A stretch of 64,000 nt of DNA, taken from the NCBI GenBank assembly GCA_020639095.1, contig JACKHH010000016.1:9571-73570 (forward strand). Direction: 5' to 3'. Positions 16,900 to 26,491 of this stretch are shown piece after piece. The notes under the pieces are model-generated. The model searched no databases. It was not told the origin of the DNA and saw only the letters and a list, made by a program, of their open reading frames with translations. A program made the translations under genes and the position numbers. Within the stretch, counting starts at the first letter, position 1. Every line of letters begins with the position of its first letter. Source of the DNA: Phycisphaerales bacterium (GTDB lineage: Bacteria; Planctomycetota; Phycisphaerae; UBA1845).

Positions 16900-17922
16900 C
16901 TATGCGTTGCTTGTTGCAGCCATGGCGGCGAGCTTTGCCTTTGCGGCGCCCGAGTCGATCGCGCCGGCTGCACGGGCCACGCCTTCGCGCAGGTCGCCGA
17001 CCACGCCGTATACCACCAGGGCCGCGCCGGCATTGAGCAACGTGTGATCACGCCGCGGACCGCTTTCGCCGTCGAGGATGCTACGAACGGCGGACGCACT
17101 CTCCGCCGGTGACGTCACCAGCAGCGCAGCAAGTGGTGCTGTTGTAAGGCCCACATCGCTCGGCATCACTTCCATCAGCGTATGCTTACCGTTCGCAACC
17201 TGCGCGACCGTCGTCGGCCCGGTGATCGTGAGATCGCACAGCCCGTCGTGGCCGTGGACCACCCATGCGCGCTCCGCGCCGAGCGCCGCAAGCGAACCCG
17301 CGATCAACTCAACGTGCGCCGCCCGGCTCACACCCAAGACCTGACGCGTCGCACTGGCGGGATTACACAGCGGACCGAGCAGGTTGAATATCGTCCGCCC
17401 GCGCAGCGCCTTCCGCACCGGCACCGCGAACTTCATCGCGGGGTGCAAACGCGGCGCATAGAGAAACGCGAGATCGTGCTCCGCCAGACAACGTTCGAGC
17501 GTCGGCACTTCCGCGTCAATGTTCACGCCGAGGGCTGCGAGCACCTCCGCACTGCCGCTCACCCGTGTGTTCGTACGATTCCCATGTTTGGCCACGACCG
17601 CACCAGCAGCCGATGCGACAATGGCGGCTGTCGTCGACACGTTGAACGTGCTGATGCCGTCACCGCCCGTTCCGCAGGTACACATGCAGGGCTTTTCGCA
17701 ATGCACGTGCGTCGCGGCTGCCCGCATCGCCTCAGCCGCCCCCACCAATTCGTCGATCACTTCGCCCTTGTTCGCCAGCGCACACAGCAATGCCGCAAGC
17801 CAAGGACCCGCGACCTCACCGGCCATGATGTGTGTGAAGGCGTCGCGCGCCTGCGCGCGCGTGAGGTGCACGCCGCAATTGAGCTGCTCGATAAGCTGCC
17901 TGATTTCATCGTTTCCGGACAT
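16900..17922 (-). CDS. trpD: Anthranilate phosphoribosyltransferase
   Basis: A 340-residue enzyme that joins anthranilate to PRPP in tryptophan synthesis. The PRPP-binding GTGGDG is at 84-89, followed by STFNVST (91-97) and the KHGNR motif at 112-116. The anthranilate-pocket region 'RLHPAMKFAVPVRKALRGRTIFNLLGPLCNPA' is intact. The stretch after KHGNR reads TNTRVSGSAEVL where most enzymes have (A/S)xSSxCGSADVLEALG, a mild divergence in the anthranilate tunnel. No other trp genes are in the window, so the pathway is dispersed in this genome. Confidence 0.92.
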   Translation of the reverse strand: MSGNDEIRQLIEQLNCGVHLTRAQARDAFTHIMAGEVAGPWLAALLCALANKGEVIDELVGAAEAMRAAATHVHCEKPCMCTCGTGGDGISTFNVSTTAAIVASAAGAVVAKHGNRTNTRVSGSAEVLAALGVNIDAEVPTLERCLAEHDLAFLYAPRLHPAMKFAVPVRKALRGRTIFNLLGPLCNPASATRQVLGVSRAAHVELIAGSLAALGAERAWVVHGHDGLCDLTITGPTTVAQVANGKHTLMEVMPSDVGLTTAPLAALLVTSPAESASAVRSILDGESGPRRDHTLLNAGAALVVYGVVGDLREGVARAAGAIDSGAAKAKLAAMAATSNA

Positions 17923-18008
17923 CGCCAGCGATCATATCGGCTGGTGGTCGCAAGGTCGACAAGGCAACGAATCGCCACGATCCGCAGCCGCCGATACAAT
18001 GCCAACAA

Positions 18009-18035
18009 ATCCGAGCCGCGACTGTTAGGGAGCCG
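18009..18035 (-). repeat. Dispersed 27-bp repeat, copy B
   Basis: ATCCGAGCCGCGACTGTTAG followed by GGAGCCG, in the 184-bp divergent space between trpD and mnmE. It is the reverse complement of copies A and D. Confidence 0.8.
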
Positions 18036-18106
18036 ACGAAAAGCGGCGTACTTATGAATCCAGACGGACGCCCACGAAACTGAAGACGCCTCACCCAACA
18101 CCAGCA

Positions 18107-19480
18107 ATGTACACCGACGTAGATGAAACCATCGTAGCGATTTCATCCGCACCGGGTGGTGCGCCGCGCGGGATTGTGCGCCTGAGCGGTGCCGATGCCG
18201 TCGCAATCGCAGCCGGGCTGTTCCGCGCATCCGACGATTCCGAAATGTCTACGCTGGCGGGGTTCTCGGTGCGGGCAGGCGCGGTTGTTTTCGACGAGCA
18301 GCACCAAGCCCCAGCCGACATTTACATCTTCCGCGCGCCACGCAGCTACACGCGTCAGGACATCGTCGAGTTGCACACCGTCGGCGCCCCACCGTTGCTC
18401 GATCTCATTGTCGAACGCTGCATCGCGCTCGGTGCCCGCTTGGCGCATCCCGGTGAATTTACCGCACGCGCATACCTTGGCGGCGCGCTCACGCTACCCG
18501 AAGCCGAGGCGGTGGCAGCCACCATTCGTGCACGCAGCGACGAACAGCTTCGCGCCGCGCACCGCATGTCAACGGCTCACCTCGCGGACGAGGTCGCCGG
18601 TTGGCAGAACGAACTGGCTGACCTGCGGGCGCTCGTGGAAGCCGACATCGATTTCGCCGAGGAGCCCATCGATTTCATCGACCCTGCCGAGTTGACGCGG
18701 CGGTTGGACGCGTTGCGCAATCGCCTTGATGCGCTGCTCGATGCCGCGTGCGATGGGGAGCAACTGGAAACGCTGCCGCGCATTGTGCTGTACGGCCCGC
18801 CAAATGCGGGAAAAAGTACGCTGCTCAATCGCCTTTCGGGTATTGATCGCGCCATCGCATCAGCCGTCGCGGGCACCACGCGCGATGTGCTCAGCGCGCC
18901 CGCGACGTTCGACGGAATCGAAGCGCTGTTGCTCGACTCCGCCGGTGTGGATGAAAACGCCGACAAAGTCGCAACGGCTGCCCGCGTGCGCACCGACGAC
19001 GCGACGCGCGGCGCGGAACTCGTGTGCCACGTCTTCGACGCGTCGGACGAACAAGCAAATCAGCCCGTACCTGCGTCGCCGGCTGCGCTTCGGATCGGCA
19101 ACAAGATCGATCTGCTGCCTGACGACAAGCGCAGGCAAGTGTCGCAAGATGGTTCCGTGCTCTGGGTCAGCGCACTGAGCGGCGAAGGTGTCGCCAAATT
19201 GCGCAGCACGATCGCCGAACGCCTCACCGGCGGACACAAAGCCACCGATGACGCGGGCATCGCTCTTTCCGCGCGACAGCGCGCATCCCTCGCCGACGCA
19301 CAGGCGGCACTCGCGCGCTGCATCGAAACGACAACGAACGCAACCGACGTACTCGACATCGCCGAACTCGTCGCCGTCGATCTGCGCGACGCTCAGGACG
19401 CGCTCGCCGCCATCACCGGAACCGTCACCACCGAAGACCTGCTGGGCCGCATCTTCAGTTCGTTCTGCATCGGAAAATAG
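18107..19480 (+). CDS. mnmE: tRNA uridine-5-carboxymethylaminomethyl modification GTPase MnmE
   Basis: A 457-residue protein that, with MnmG, modifies U34 of certain tRNAs. The N-terminal formyl-THF-binding domain opens with 'DETIVAISSAPGGAPRGIVRLSG'. The G domain has G1 GPPNAGKS at 230-237, the K-loop GTTRD at 256-260, G3 DSAG at 277-280 (usually DTAG) and NKID for G4. The C-terminus ends in CIGK (454-457), which carries the catalytic Cys. Length matches E. coli MnmE. A methyltransferase gene follows 47 bp downstream. Confidence 0.95.
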   Translation: MYTDVDETIVAISSAPGGAPRGIVRLSGADAVAIAAGLFRASDDSEMSTLAGFSVRAGAVVFDEQHQAPADIYIFRAPRSYTRQDIVELHTVGAPPLLDLIVERCIALGARLAHPGEFTARAYLGGALTLPEAEAVAATIRARSDEQLRAAHRMSTAHLADEVAGWQNELADLRALVEADIDFAEEPIDFIDPAELTRRLDALRNRLDALLDAACDGEQLETLPRIVLYGPPNAGKSTLLNRLSGIDRAIASAVAGTTRDVLSAPATFDGIEALLLDSAGVDENADKVATAARVRTDDATRGAELVCHVFDASDEQANQPVPASPAALRIGNKIDLLPDDKRRQVSQDGSVLWVSALSGEGVAKLRSTIAERLTGGHKATDDAGIALSARQRASLADAQAALARCIETTTNATDVLDIAELVAVDLRDAQDALAAITGTVTTEDLLGRIFSSFCIGK

Positions 19481-19527
19481 TCGGCAAACTTGCCCGGTGC
19501 GGGCCCGCGGACTACCGTACGCCCGCA

Positions 19528-20253
19528 ATGGATGTAATCGACAACAACCCGACCAGCACGCCGCGCGCGCCCGCCACGGAAACCGACGACGCGATGAAGT
19601 CGCGGGCTCGTGTGCAGTTCGAGAAGTGGGCGGGTTCGTACGATCGGTCGCTCTTTCACCATTTCATCTTCCGCTCCTCGTACGTCGCGCTCATGGAGGA
19701 GATCGCGAAGTGGTACGCCGTGCATCAGCGTCCCTTTCGCGTGCTCGATGTGGGCTGCGGGACCGGGGAACTGGCGGCCATGCTTGCGAAATCCGACTGG
19801 CCGGTGGAAGCCGTCGGGATGGACTACGTGCCCGCGATGTGCATCGCCGCAAGCGCGAAAATCTCCGAGGGCGGGCTGGGCACGCGTGCTCGCTTCGTCG
19901 CGGGCGACAGCGAATTCCTGCCGTTCGCGGACGCAAGCTTCGACATCATCACCTGCTCGAACTCATTCCACCATTACCCACACCAGCAAGCCGCGGTACA
20001 CGACGTACGCCGCCTGCTCAAGCCCGAGGGCCGCTACGTGCTCATTGACGGGTTTCGCGACAACGTGATCGGCTGGTTCGTCTTCGACGTGATGGTGTCG
20101 CACTTCGAGGACGGCGTGTACCACGCGCCGTGGTCGGAGATCGACGGATATTTCCGAAATGCCGGTTTTACCAACATCCACCGCCGCAAGATCAACCTCT
20201 GGTCGCCGCTCTGCGTGACGATCGGCGACGTTGCAGCCCAATCGACTTCCTAG
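19528..20253 (+). CDS. Class I SAM-dependent methyltransferase (UbiE-like)
   Basis: A 241-residue methyltransferase. Motif I is VLDVGCGTGE at about 72-81, followed by the acidic loop 'GMDYVPAMC', 'GDSEFLPFADASFDIITCSNSFHHYPH' (post II) and 'LLKPEGRYVLIDGFRDN'. This arrangement is typical of small-molecule methyltransferases in the UbiE/COQ5 group, but the substrate cannot be told. It follows mnmE closely and lies 25 bp before the GH116 gene, so all three may share a transcript. Confidence 0.85.
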   Translation: MDVIDNNPTSTPRAPATETDDAMKSRARVQFEKWAGSYDRSLFHHFIFRSSYVALMEEIAKWYAVHQRPFRVLDVGCGTGELAAMLAKSDWPVEAVGMDYVPAMCIAASAKISEGGLGTRARFVAGDSEFLPFADASFDIITCSNSFHHYPHQQAAVHDVRRLLKPEGRYVLIDGFRDNVIGWFVFDVMVSHFEDGVYHAPWSEIDGYFRNAGFTNIHRRKINLWSPLCVTIGDVAAQSTS

Positions 20254-20278
20254 AATTCACTCCGCAGGATGATGGACC

Positions 20279-22774
20279 ATGACGCAGGGACCGGCAGGCA
20301 TTTCTGAACCGACCGGCGAACACACCTACAACGGCACATATTCCGGCAGGCAGCTCGATCGCATCGCGTTCCCCATCGGCGGGATCGGCGCGGGGATGGT
20401 TTGCCTGACCGGAACCGGAGCGCTCACGCACGTCTCGGTGCGCAACCGCATGGACTTCTTCAACGAGCCGTGCGCGTTCGCCGCGGTCTGCATTCGTCAG
20501 CCCGGTGGCAACATCGCGAAGGTGCTCGAAGGACCGGTGCCGACGTGGAAGGTGTTCGGCAACCCGAGCACGGGGAACGGCGCGACGGGGACGACCTACG
20601 GTCTGCCGCGATTCGCCGATGCGACGTTTCTCGCGCGGTTTCCATTTGCGACTGTTGCTCTCGCTGATGCCGACGTGCCGCTGCGCGTGGAACTGACCGG
20701 GTGGAGCCCGTTCATTCCGGGTTACGCCGACGATTCGAGCCTGCCGGTCGGCGCACTGGAGTATCGTTTCACGAATACCGGCGACGCGCCGATTGATGCC
20801 GTCTACTCGCATCACGCCAAGAATTTCATGGCCACAGGCAAAGCTGGTGGGGACGCGATACTGCCCACGGGCAATGGGTTCATTCTCGCGCAGTCTCCGC
20901 TTGAGAAAACCCCAGAGTATGCGGGCAGCTTCGCGGTGTTCACCGACGACGACGCCACGGTGGTCGATCACGGCTGGTTCAAGGGCGGCTGGTGGGACGC
21001 ACTCACGCTCGCGTGGGCCAGCGTGGCGGCGGGCAGGATGGTGGACAACCCACCGTCTGACGGTCCCACCCCGGGAGCGTCGTTGTACGTTCCATTCACG
21101 TTAAGACCCGGCGAATCGCGCATCATCCGCGTGATGTTCGCGTGGTATGTCCCGCACACCGAGTTGCATTTCGGCAGCAGCGAACGCGCTGATGCGTCTT
21201 CATCGGAATGCTGTACGCCGCCGGAACGCTATGTGCCGTGGTATGCCGGGAAGTTCGCGAGCGCAGGCGAAATAGTGACCTATTGGCGTACACACTACGA
21301 CCGGCTTCGCGATGCGTCCGCGACTTTCCGCGACGCGTTCTACGACAGCACGCTCCCGCCCGAAGTCATCGAAGCCGTCACCGCAAACCTCACCATCCTC
21401 AAGTCCCCCACCGTTCTCCGCCAGGCCGACGGCAGACTCTGGGGGTTCGAAGGCTGCGGTGATGACGGCGGATGCTGCCACGGTTCTTGCACGCACGTGT
21501 GGAACTACGCGCAGGCGATTTGCCACCTCTTCCCCGATCTCGAACGCACGCTGCGGCACACGGAGTTCGAGGAAAGCCAAGACGATCGCGGCCACCAGTC
21601 ATTCCGCGCGGACCTGCCGATTCACCCGACGACGCACGCGTTTCACGCAGCGGCTGATGGCCAGCTCGGAGGCGTCATCAAGGTCTACCGCGATTGGCGA
21701 ATCTGCGGCGACGGCGACTGGTTGCGTGAATTCTGGCCGCGTGTGCGCCGCAGCCTCGACTATTGCATCGCGACTTGGGACCCAAGAGGCTGCGGAGCGG
21801 TCGAGGAACCGCATCACAACACGTACGACATCGAATTCTGGGGCCCGAACGGACACTGCACGAGTTTCTACGTCGCGGCGCTGACGGCTGCCGTGGAGAT
21901 GGGGACGTTTCTGGGCGATGACGTGTCGCGCTACCGTGCGCTGCGCGACCTGGGCTGCTCGTTTCTGGAGCGTGAGCTTTACAACGGCGAATACTTCTTC
22001 CAGCGCGTGCGGACATCCGGCCTCAACGCGAAGTTCGAACCGCTCGATGCAACGCAGAACGGCGCGGGGTATCGCGAGATCATCGCGACGATCAACGAAC
22101 AGGGGCCGAAGTATCAGTACGGAACGGGTTGCCTTTCCGACGGTGTCCTCGGTCTCTGGATGGCGCGGGTTTGCGGGCTGGACGCTGACATTGTCGACCG
22201 CGCCAAGGTGCGCAGCAACCTGCAAGCCATTCATCGCTACAATCTGCGTCGCGATCTGCACACGCACGCCAACCCGCAGCGACCGGCGTACGCGCTCGGA
22301 CGCGAAGGCGGCTTGCTGCTCTGCACCTGGCCGCGTGGCGGCAAACCGGAACTGCCCTTCGTTTACAGCGACGAAGTCTGGACGGGGATCGAGTATCAGG
22401 TTGCGTCGCACCTGATGATGGCGGGGCTCGTTGACGAGGGGCTTGAGATTGTGCGCATCTGCCGCGATCGCTACGCCGGCGACGTGCGCAATCCGTTCAA
22501 CGAATACGAGTGCGGGCACTGGTACGTGCGAGCGCTGGCGAGCTACGCGCTCTTGCAAGGGCTCACTGGGGCGCGCTACGACGCGGTCACGCAGACGCTG
22601 CACATCGACTCGCGCATCGGCGGCAACTTCCGCAGTTTCCTCGCGACTGCTACCGGGTTCGGAACCGTCGGGCTCGCGGATGGTAAACCGTTTCTGGACG
22701 TGAAGCAGGGTACAATCGACGTGAAGTCCGTGCTGGTTGCGGGTATGCCGAGCGAACTTGATTCAAGTGCGTGA
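20279..22774 (+). CDS. Glycoside hydrolase family 116 (GBA2-like beta-glucosidase/xylosidase)
   Basis: An 831-residue GH116 enzyme. The N-terminal beta domain starts with 'YSGRQLDRIAFPIGGIGAGMVCLTGTGALTHVSVRNR'. The (alpha/alpha)6 catalytic domain carries 'CCHGSCTHVWNYAQAICHLFPDLERTLR', 'HHNTYDIEFWGPNGHCTSFYVAAL' (the family's nucleophile region) and 'YSDEVWTGIEYQVASHLM' with 'NPFNEYECGHWY' near the acid/base. GH116 members cleave beta-glucosides, beta-xylosides or glucosylceramide. There is no signal peptide, so it acts in the cytoplasm. It opens the glycoside locus that includes GH2-like, GH1, an ABC importer and GH3. Confidence 0.9.
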   Translation: MTQGPAGISEPTGEHTYNGTYSGRQLDRIAFPIGGIGAGMVCLTGTGALTHVSVRNRMDFFNEPCAFAAVCIRQPGGNIAKVLEGPVPTWKVFGNPSTGNGATGTTYGLPRFADATFLARFPFATVALADADVPLRVELTGWSPFIPGYADDSSLPVGALEYRFTNTGDAPIDAVYSHHAKNFMATGKAGGDAILPTGNGFILAQSPLEKTPEYAGSFAVFTDDDATVVDHGWFKGGWWDALTLAWASVAAGRMVDNPPSDGPTPGASLYVPFTLRPGESRIIRVMFAWYVPHTELHFGSSERADASSSECCTPPERYVPWYAGKFASAGEIVTYWRTHYDRLRDASATFRDAFYDSTLPPEVIEAVTANLTILKSPTVLRQADGRLWGFEGCGDDGGCCHGSCTHVWNYAQAICHLFPDLERTLRHTEFEESQDDRGHQSFRADLPIHPTTHAFHAAADGQLGGVIKVYRDWRICGDGDWLREFWPRVRRSLDYCIATWDPRGCGAVEEPHHNTYDIEFWGPNGHCTSFYVAALTAAVEMGTFLGDDVSRYRALRDLGCSFLERELYNGEYFFQRVRTSGLNAKFEPLDATQNGAGYREIIATINEQGPKYQYGTGCLSDGVLGLWMARVCGLDADIVDRAKVRSNLQAIHRYNLRRDLHTHANPQRPAYALGREGGLLLCTWPRGGKPELPFVYSDEVWTGIEYQVASHLMMAGLVDEGLEIVRICRDRYAGDVRNPFNEYECGHWYVRALASYALLQGLTGARYDAVTQTLHIDSRIGGNFRSFLATATGFGTVGLADGKPFLDVKQGTIDVKSVLVAGMPSELDSSA

Positions 22775-22795
22775 CACAAGAATGGTTGCCGTGGT

Positions 22796-24694
22796 TCAGT
22801 CGTTCGGGCCGTTGAGGTGCTGCGCGAATGACCGGACATCGTCTGCCGTGATGACCCCATCGATCACGAACTCCAGCGCGCTGCCGCAAGCGCCCTCTGC
22901 TGGTGCGCCCAGACACGTCTGCACGAGCGCGAAGTCGCGTAAATCGACATCGCCGTCGCCATCGACGTCGCCCGGATCGTGCGCGTATTCCAACGCCAAT
23001 CGGTCGTAGGCCAAACGTGGCGTCAACACGTCGGGCTGATCGCCGTTGTCGGCAGCCGACATCAGTCCGTACCACTCCTCGTTCGAGAATTCGTCGGGGT
23101 GCGTGTCCGTGCCGTAACCACCGAGCCCGTGTACGCTGGGGTCGTCGGCTTTCCACCACTCGTCGCTGAACTCGAACACGGTGCCACCGGCTGAGTTCTG
23201 CTCGATGCAACGCCACTGCCGCACGACGTACTCCGCGTGCACCTCGGGATACTCCGCGCCGTTCACCTGATCCCACGCGTCGATGCCGTACTCGGTGACG
23301 ATGAGCGGTTTCGCGGAAAGCTGGTCGTAGTAGTCAAAGTAGCAGTGTGCATCGGCGCCGAAGTAGATGTTCTGTCCCCACGCGTCCACGAAGTTGAGCG
23401 AGAGGTCGTCCGAGCCCACGTCCGTGTTGCCGAGGTACAGCATGGCTCCGTTTACCAGCACCGTCGGATGATAGGTTGCGCCTTCTTCTTCGTAGGCGAC
23501 TTCCGCGAGCCGATTCGCGAGCGCGTAGAAGTCGGTCACGGCCTGCCCGCTGATGTTCAGGTTGACCTCGTTGCCAATTCCCCAACCGAGCACGCCCGGG
23601 TGATCCTTGAACTGGCGCACGAGGTTGCGAAAGCGCGTCTCATACGTCGCGATGAAGAGCGGGTCGCTGTAGTCCACGTCCTCGTTGGGAATCCAGAACC
23701 CGATGAGCGTGTAGATCGGGTCAACCCCACCATGGTACATCACGTCAAGTAGCGTGTTGTCGGGCGGAGGGCCCCAGGTGCGGATCGTGTTCGCATGCAG
23801 GCCAACAAGCAGCGCGCGATCGCGCGCCAGGATCGCGGGATCAGTGTAGATGTTCGCGAGCGCTGCGCCCGAGGATTCTACGCCCACAGGCATCGGTTGG
23901 TATCCGGCACCGTGTACTTTGAAGGGTTTGCCGTTCACTTCCAAACCGCGTCCGACAATGCGAACGGGACCGGTGCTCGTGGGCTTCGCGGGGGCCTGTG
24001 GCGCGTGACGGTGCGATGAGGTAACGTATTCAGCATACACCTCGCTGTCGTGCAGTCGCCAATCGAAGAAACGCAGTTCGTCGATCGCGACGTTGCCGTT
24101 GCCGTAATACCCGGTCGCCCCCAGCCGGAGGGCATTTGACGGATTGTACGCACCGATGATATGGCGATAGTCCACGAAGAGTCCGTCAACATACAGCCAT
24201 ACTCCCGTACCGGTCTCACCCTCGCGCCAGATGGCTGCGACATGCGTCCACTTCGATTGCGCAAATGCCCCAACGGCGGGCACGGCATTGAACGCATCAT
24301 TGGCGCCGCGTAGCTCGCAGACCAGGTCCGATCCGTTGATATAGAAAACCCCAAGGCTGCTTGGCGTGCCGAGCGTGCCGATCTCGAAAATGCCGCCCTG
24401 GGCTCCGGCGGAGGTTGGCTTCACCCAGAAAGTGACGGTACCTTCAGATACCGCGAACGCGTCATCGGTGAAGGTGATGGTGGCTGTGCCGCCAAGGAAC
24501 GCGGCGTTACCGTTGACTCCGGCAGAGAACGTTGGCGAGTCTACGATACTTCCGCCGCTAGCTGCTACGCCGGCAGCACTGTCGAGCGCATCGTAAAACG
24601 GTGCGCACTGCCCCACCGCTCGCGCAGCATCGGCTTGCACGAGCACGAGCGCCGCCAGCAGAATCGTCAGTCGCTCGATCATCGCGAAAAACAC
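22796..24694 (-). CDS. Secreted LamG + GH2-like TIM-barrel glycosidase with dockerin-type tail
   Basis: A 632-residue secreted protein. The signal peptide (about 1-26) is followed by a LamG/concanavalin-like domain (about 30-225), a TIM-barrel glycosidase of clan GH-A related to GH2 (about 245-560), and a dockerin-type I Ca-binding tail (574-632: DVDGDGDVDLRDF and a second partial loop). The catalytic pair is visible: acid/base Glu376 in WGIGNEVN and nucleophile Glu468 in IVTEYG. The protein converges on GH116 with only 21 bp between stop codons. The substrate is unknown; a glycan-binding LamG module and an extracellular location suggest it processes polymer or oligosaccharide outside the cytoplasm. 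Confidence 0.85.
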   Translation of the reverse strand: MFFAMIERLTILLAALVLVQADAARAVGQCAPFYDALDSAAGVAASGGSIVDSPTFSAGVNGNAAFLGGTATITFTDDAFAVSEGTVTFWVKPTSAGAQGGIFEIGTLGTPSSLGVFYINGSDLVCELRGANDAFNAVPAVGAFAQSKWTHVAAIWREGETGTGVWLYVDGLFVDYRHIIGAYNPSNALRLGATGYYGNGNVAIDELRFFDWRLHDSEVYAEYVTSSHRHAPQAPAKPTSTGPVRIVGRGLEVNGKPFKVHGAGYQPMPVGVESSGAALANIYTDPAILARDRALLVGLHANTIRTWGPPPDNTLLDVMYHGGVDPIYTLIGFWIPNEDVDYSDPLFIATYETRFRNLVRQFKDHPGVLGWGIGNEVNLNISGQAVTDFYALANRLAEVAYEEEGATYHPTVLVNGAMLYLGNTDVGSDDLSLNFVDAWGQNIYFGADAHCYFDYYDQLSAKPLIVTEYGIDAWDQVNGAEYPEVHAEYVVRQWRCIEQNSAGGTVFEFSDEWWKADDPSVHGLGGYGTDTHPDEFSNEEWYGLMSAADNGDQPDVLTPRLAYDRLALEYAHDPGDVDGDGDVDLRDFALVQTCLGAPAEGACGSALEFVIDGVITADDVRSFAQHLNGPND

Positions 24695-24714
24695 TATCCG
24701 CAGCGATCAGACGC

Positions 24715-26106
24715 TCAGGCGTCCTGCACCTGCGGATGATCCTCGATGAGCATGTCGGACAGCACCGCGCCGTGCGATGCGATCACCTTGTGATACCAGA
24801 GCGCCGAGTCCTTCAGCGTTCGCCGTTGCGTCAGGTAATCGACGTGGATGAGACCGAAGCGCGGGCGATAACCTTCCGCCCACTCGAAGTTGTCGAGAAT
24901 GGACCAGTAGAAGTAGCCGCGAACGTCGGCACCGTCGCCGATGGCTTTGTTCAGTTCCAGCAGGTAGCGCTGCATGAAGTCGATGCGCTGCGGGTCGCGC
25001 ACGCGCCCGTCGAGCGCCGGCCAATCGAGGTTGGCCAGACCGTTTTCGGTGATGTAGATCGGGACCTGATAACGTTCGGAAATCCAGCGCGGCCCCCAGT
25101 AGAGCACTTCGGGCGTGACCGGCCAGTGCATCGCGGTGGACATGTGCCCGGGTTCCCAGCGCGACTTGATGATCTCGCCGTCATCGGCAGCCCGCACGCG
25201 ATGGCCCTGGTAGATGTTCAACCCGAGGAAGTCGATCGGTTCGCTGATGATGTCGAGGTCCGCGTCGGTGAATTTCGGTGCGTTGTCACCGTACACGCGC
25301 AGGCCGTCCTCGGGATAGCCGCGTCCAAAGATCGGGTCCATCCACCAAATGTTGTTGAAGATGTTTTCATCGTGCATGCCCAGCGTGCCGTCGCGCGCCG
25401 CCACGATGTCTTCCGACTTGATCGACTCGGGCAAACAAACGCAGCCAACCGGTGCGTAGCCGACCTGCACGGGTCGGCCCGCGGTTTCGCGAATCGCGGC
25501 AACGCCCTTTCCATGCGCGAGCAGCATGTGATGCCCCGCTTGCAAGACATCGGCGAGTGGGAGTTGCAGGCCCGGCGCGTGGTTGCCAATCAAGTGGCCG
25601 TGATGAAAGTGCACCTGCGGTTCGTTGAGCGTGATCCAATTGGTGACGCGATCGCCCAGACGCGACACGACCTTCACGCAGAACTCGACGAACCACGCTG
25701 GTGAGTCCGGATGCGACCAGCCGCCGCGATCCTGAAGCGCCTGTGGCAAATCCCAATGGAACATGGTGGCGAACGGGGTGATGCCCGCAGCCAGGCACGC
25801 ATCGACCACGCGATCGTAGAACGCGAGACCGGCATCGTTGACCTGCCCGACGCCCTCGGGAAGCACACGCGGCCAGGCGATGGAGAAGCGATAGGCCTGC
25901 AAACCGATGCGCTGCATCAGCGCGACGTCGTCGGCAGCGCGGTGGTAGTGATCGCACGCGACGTCCGCGCAATCTCCGCCCGCGATCGCCCCCTCGCGTT
26001 CGGCGAATACGTCCCAGATCGAAAGCCCGCGACCATCCACCGACACCGCGCCTTCAATCTGCTGCGCCGAGGCAGCCGCCCCCCAGATGAAATCTTTCGC
26101 AAACAT
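24715..26106 (-). CDS. Glycoside hydrolase family 1 beta-glucosidase
   Basis: A 463-residue GH1 enzyme without a signal peptide, hence cytoplasmic. Seen are 'FIWGAAASAQQIEGA' at the N-terminus, 'YRFSIAWPRVLPEG', 'FATMFHWDLPQAL', the acid/base Glu162 in TLNEP (159-163) and the nucleophile Glu354 in YITENG. The C-terminal 'GYFYWSILDNFEWAEGYRPRFGLIHVDY' is classic. Length is normal. It is divergently oriented to the ABC importer genes across a 385-bp region with an operator-like palindrome, and its 5' neighbour on the same strand is the secreted GH2-like gene 20 bp downstream. It probably cleaves imported beta-glucosides. Confidence 0.95.
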   Translation of the reverse strand: MFAKDFIWGAAASAQQIEGAVSVDGRGLSIWDVFAEREGAIAGGDCADVACDHYHRAADDVALMQRIGLQAYRFSIAWPRVLPEGVGQVNDAGLAFYDRVVDACLAAGITPFATMFHWDLPQALQDRGGWSHPDSPAWFVEFCVKVVSRLGDRVTNWITLNEPQVHFHHGHLIGNHAPGLQLPLADVLQAGHHMLLAHGKGVAAIRETAGRPVQVGYAPVGCVCLPESIKSEDIVAARDGTLGMHDENIFNNIWWMDPIFGRGYPEDGLRVYGDNAPKFTDADLDIISEPIDFLGLNIYQGHRVRAADDGEIIKSRWEPGHMSTAMHWPVTPEVLYWGPRWISERYQVPIYITENGLANLDWPALDGRVRDPQRIDFMQRYLLELNKAIGDGADVRGYFYWSILDNFEWAEGYRPRFGLIHVDYLTQRRTLKDSALWYHKVIASHGAVLSDMLIEDHPQVQDA

Positions 26107-26175
26107 GGATTACCGTTTCACAAGCTCCCCGAGTTCCGCAATGCCCCAAGACGATGATGCCACCGCCATGACCGC

Positions 26176-26181
26176 ATTGTA
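26176..26181 (-). promoter_or_regulatory. Possible -10 box of the GH1 gene
   Basis: TACAAT on the minus strand (ATTGTA at 26176-26181) lies 70 bp upstream of the GH1 start. A weak TTCATT is at the -35 distance (26199-26204). Evidence is modest. Confidence 0.3.
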
Positions 26182-26310
26182 CTACGCACATCGGTTGAAA
26201 TGAAACCACCGAGTTCCGGACCGTTTTCGCCGCCATTCGGGTTGTGCCATGACGCGACCTTGGGGGCAAGGCGACATGGCGAAATTGGGAAAACGCTACA
26301 ATCTTCCTAG

Positions 26311-26323
26311 TGAAACAGTTTCA
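26311..26323. promoter_or_regulatory. LacI-type operator-like palindrome TGAAACAGTTTCA
   Basis: A perfect 13-bp palindrome, TGAAAC-a-GTTTCA, lies in the divergent intergenic region of the GH1 gene and the ABC importer operon. Operators of LacI-family sugar regulators often take the form TGAAAC(N)GTTTCA. A plus-strand TACAAT at 26297-26302 ends 8 bp before it. No LacI-family gene is in the window, so the regulator would be encoded elsewhere. Confidence 0.5.
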
Positions 26324-26396
26324 GCCCGACGGGCTGCCAAATCGCGTCAGCGGGGTCAAAACACCCCAGCCGATGTTAAGGTAAGCGTGCCATTGC

Positions 26397-26426
26397 TTGC
26401 GTGGCTGCGCTGCCGGGATTTATAAT
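26397..26426 (+). promoter_or_regulatory. Promoter of the membrane protein-ABC importer-GH3 run
   Basis: TTGCGT (26397-26402), an 18-bp spacer and TATAAT (26421-26426) place a start about 60 bp before the first gene at 26492. It is 74 bp downstream of the operator-like palindrome. Confidence 0.5.
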
Positions 26427-26491
26427 CGCGCTATGATCAATCAGCGTCCCAGGCAGTGGACGATTTCCAAGTGGCCGTCGGGGATCATGTC

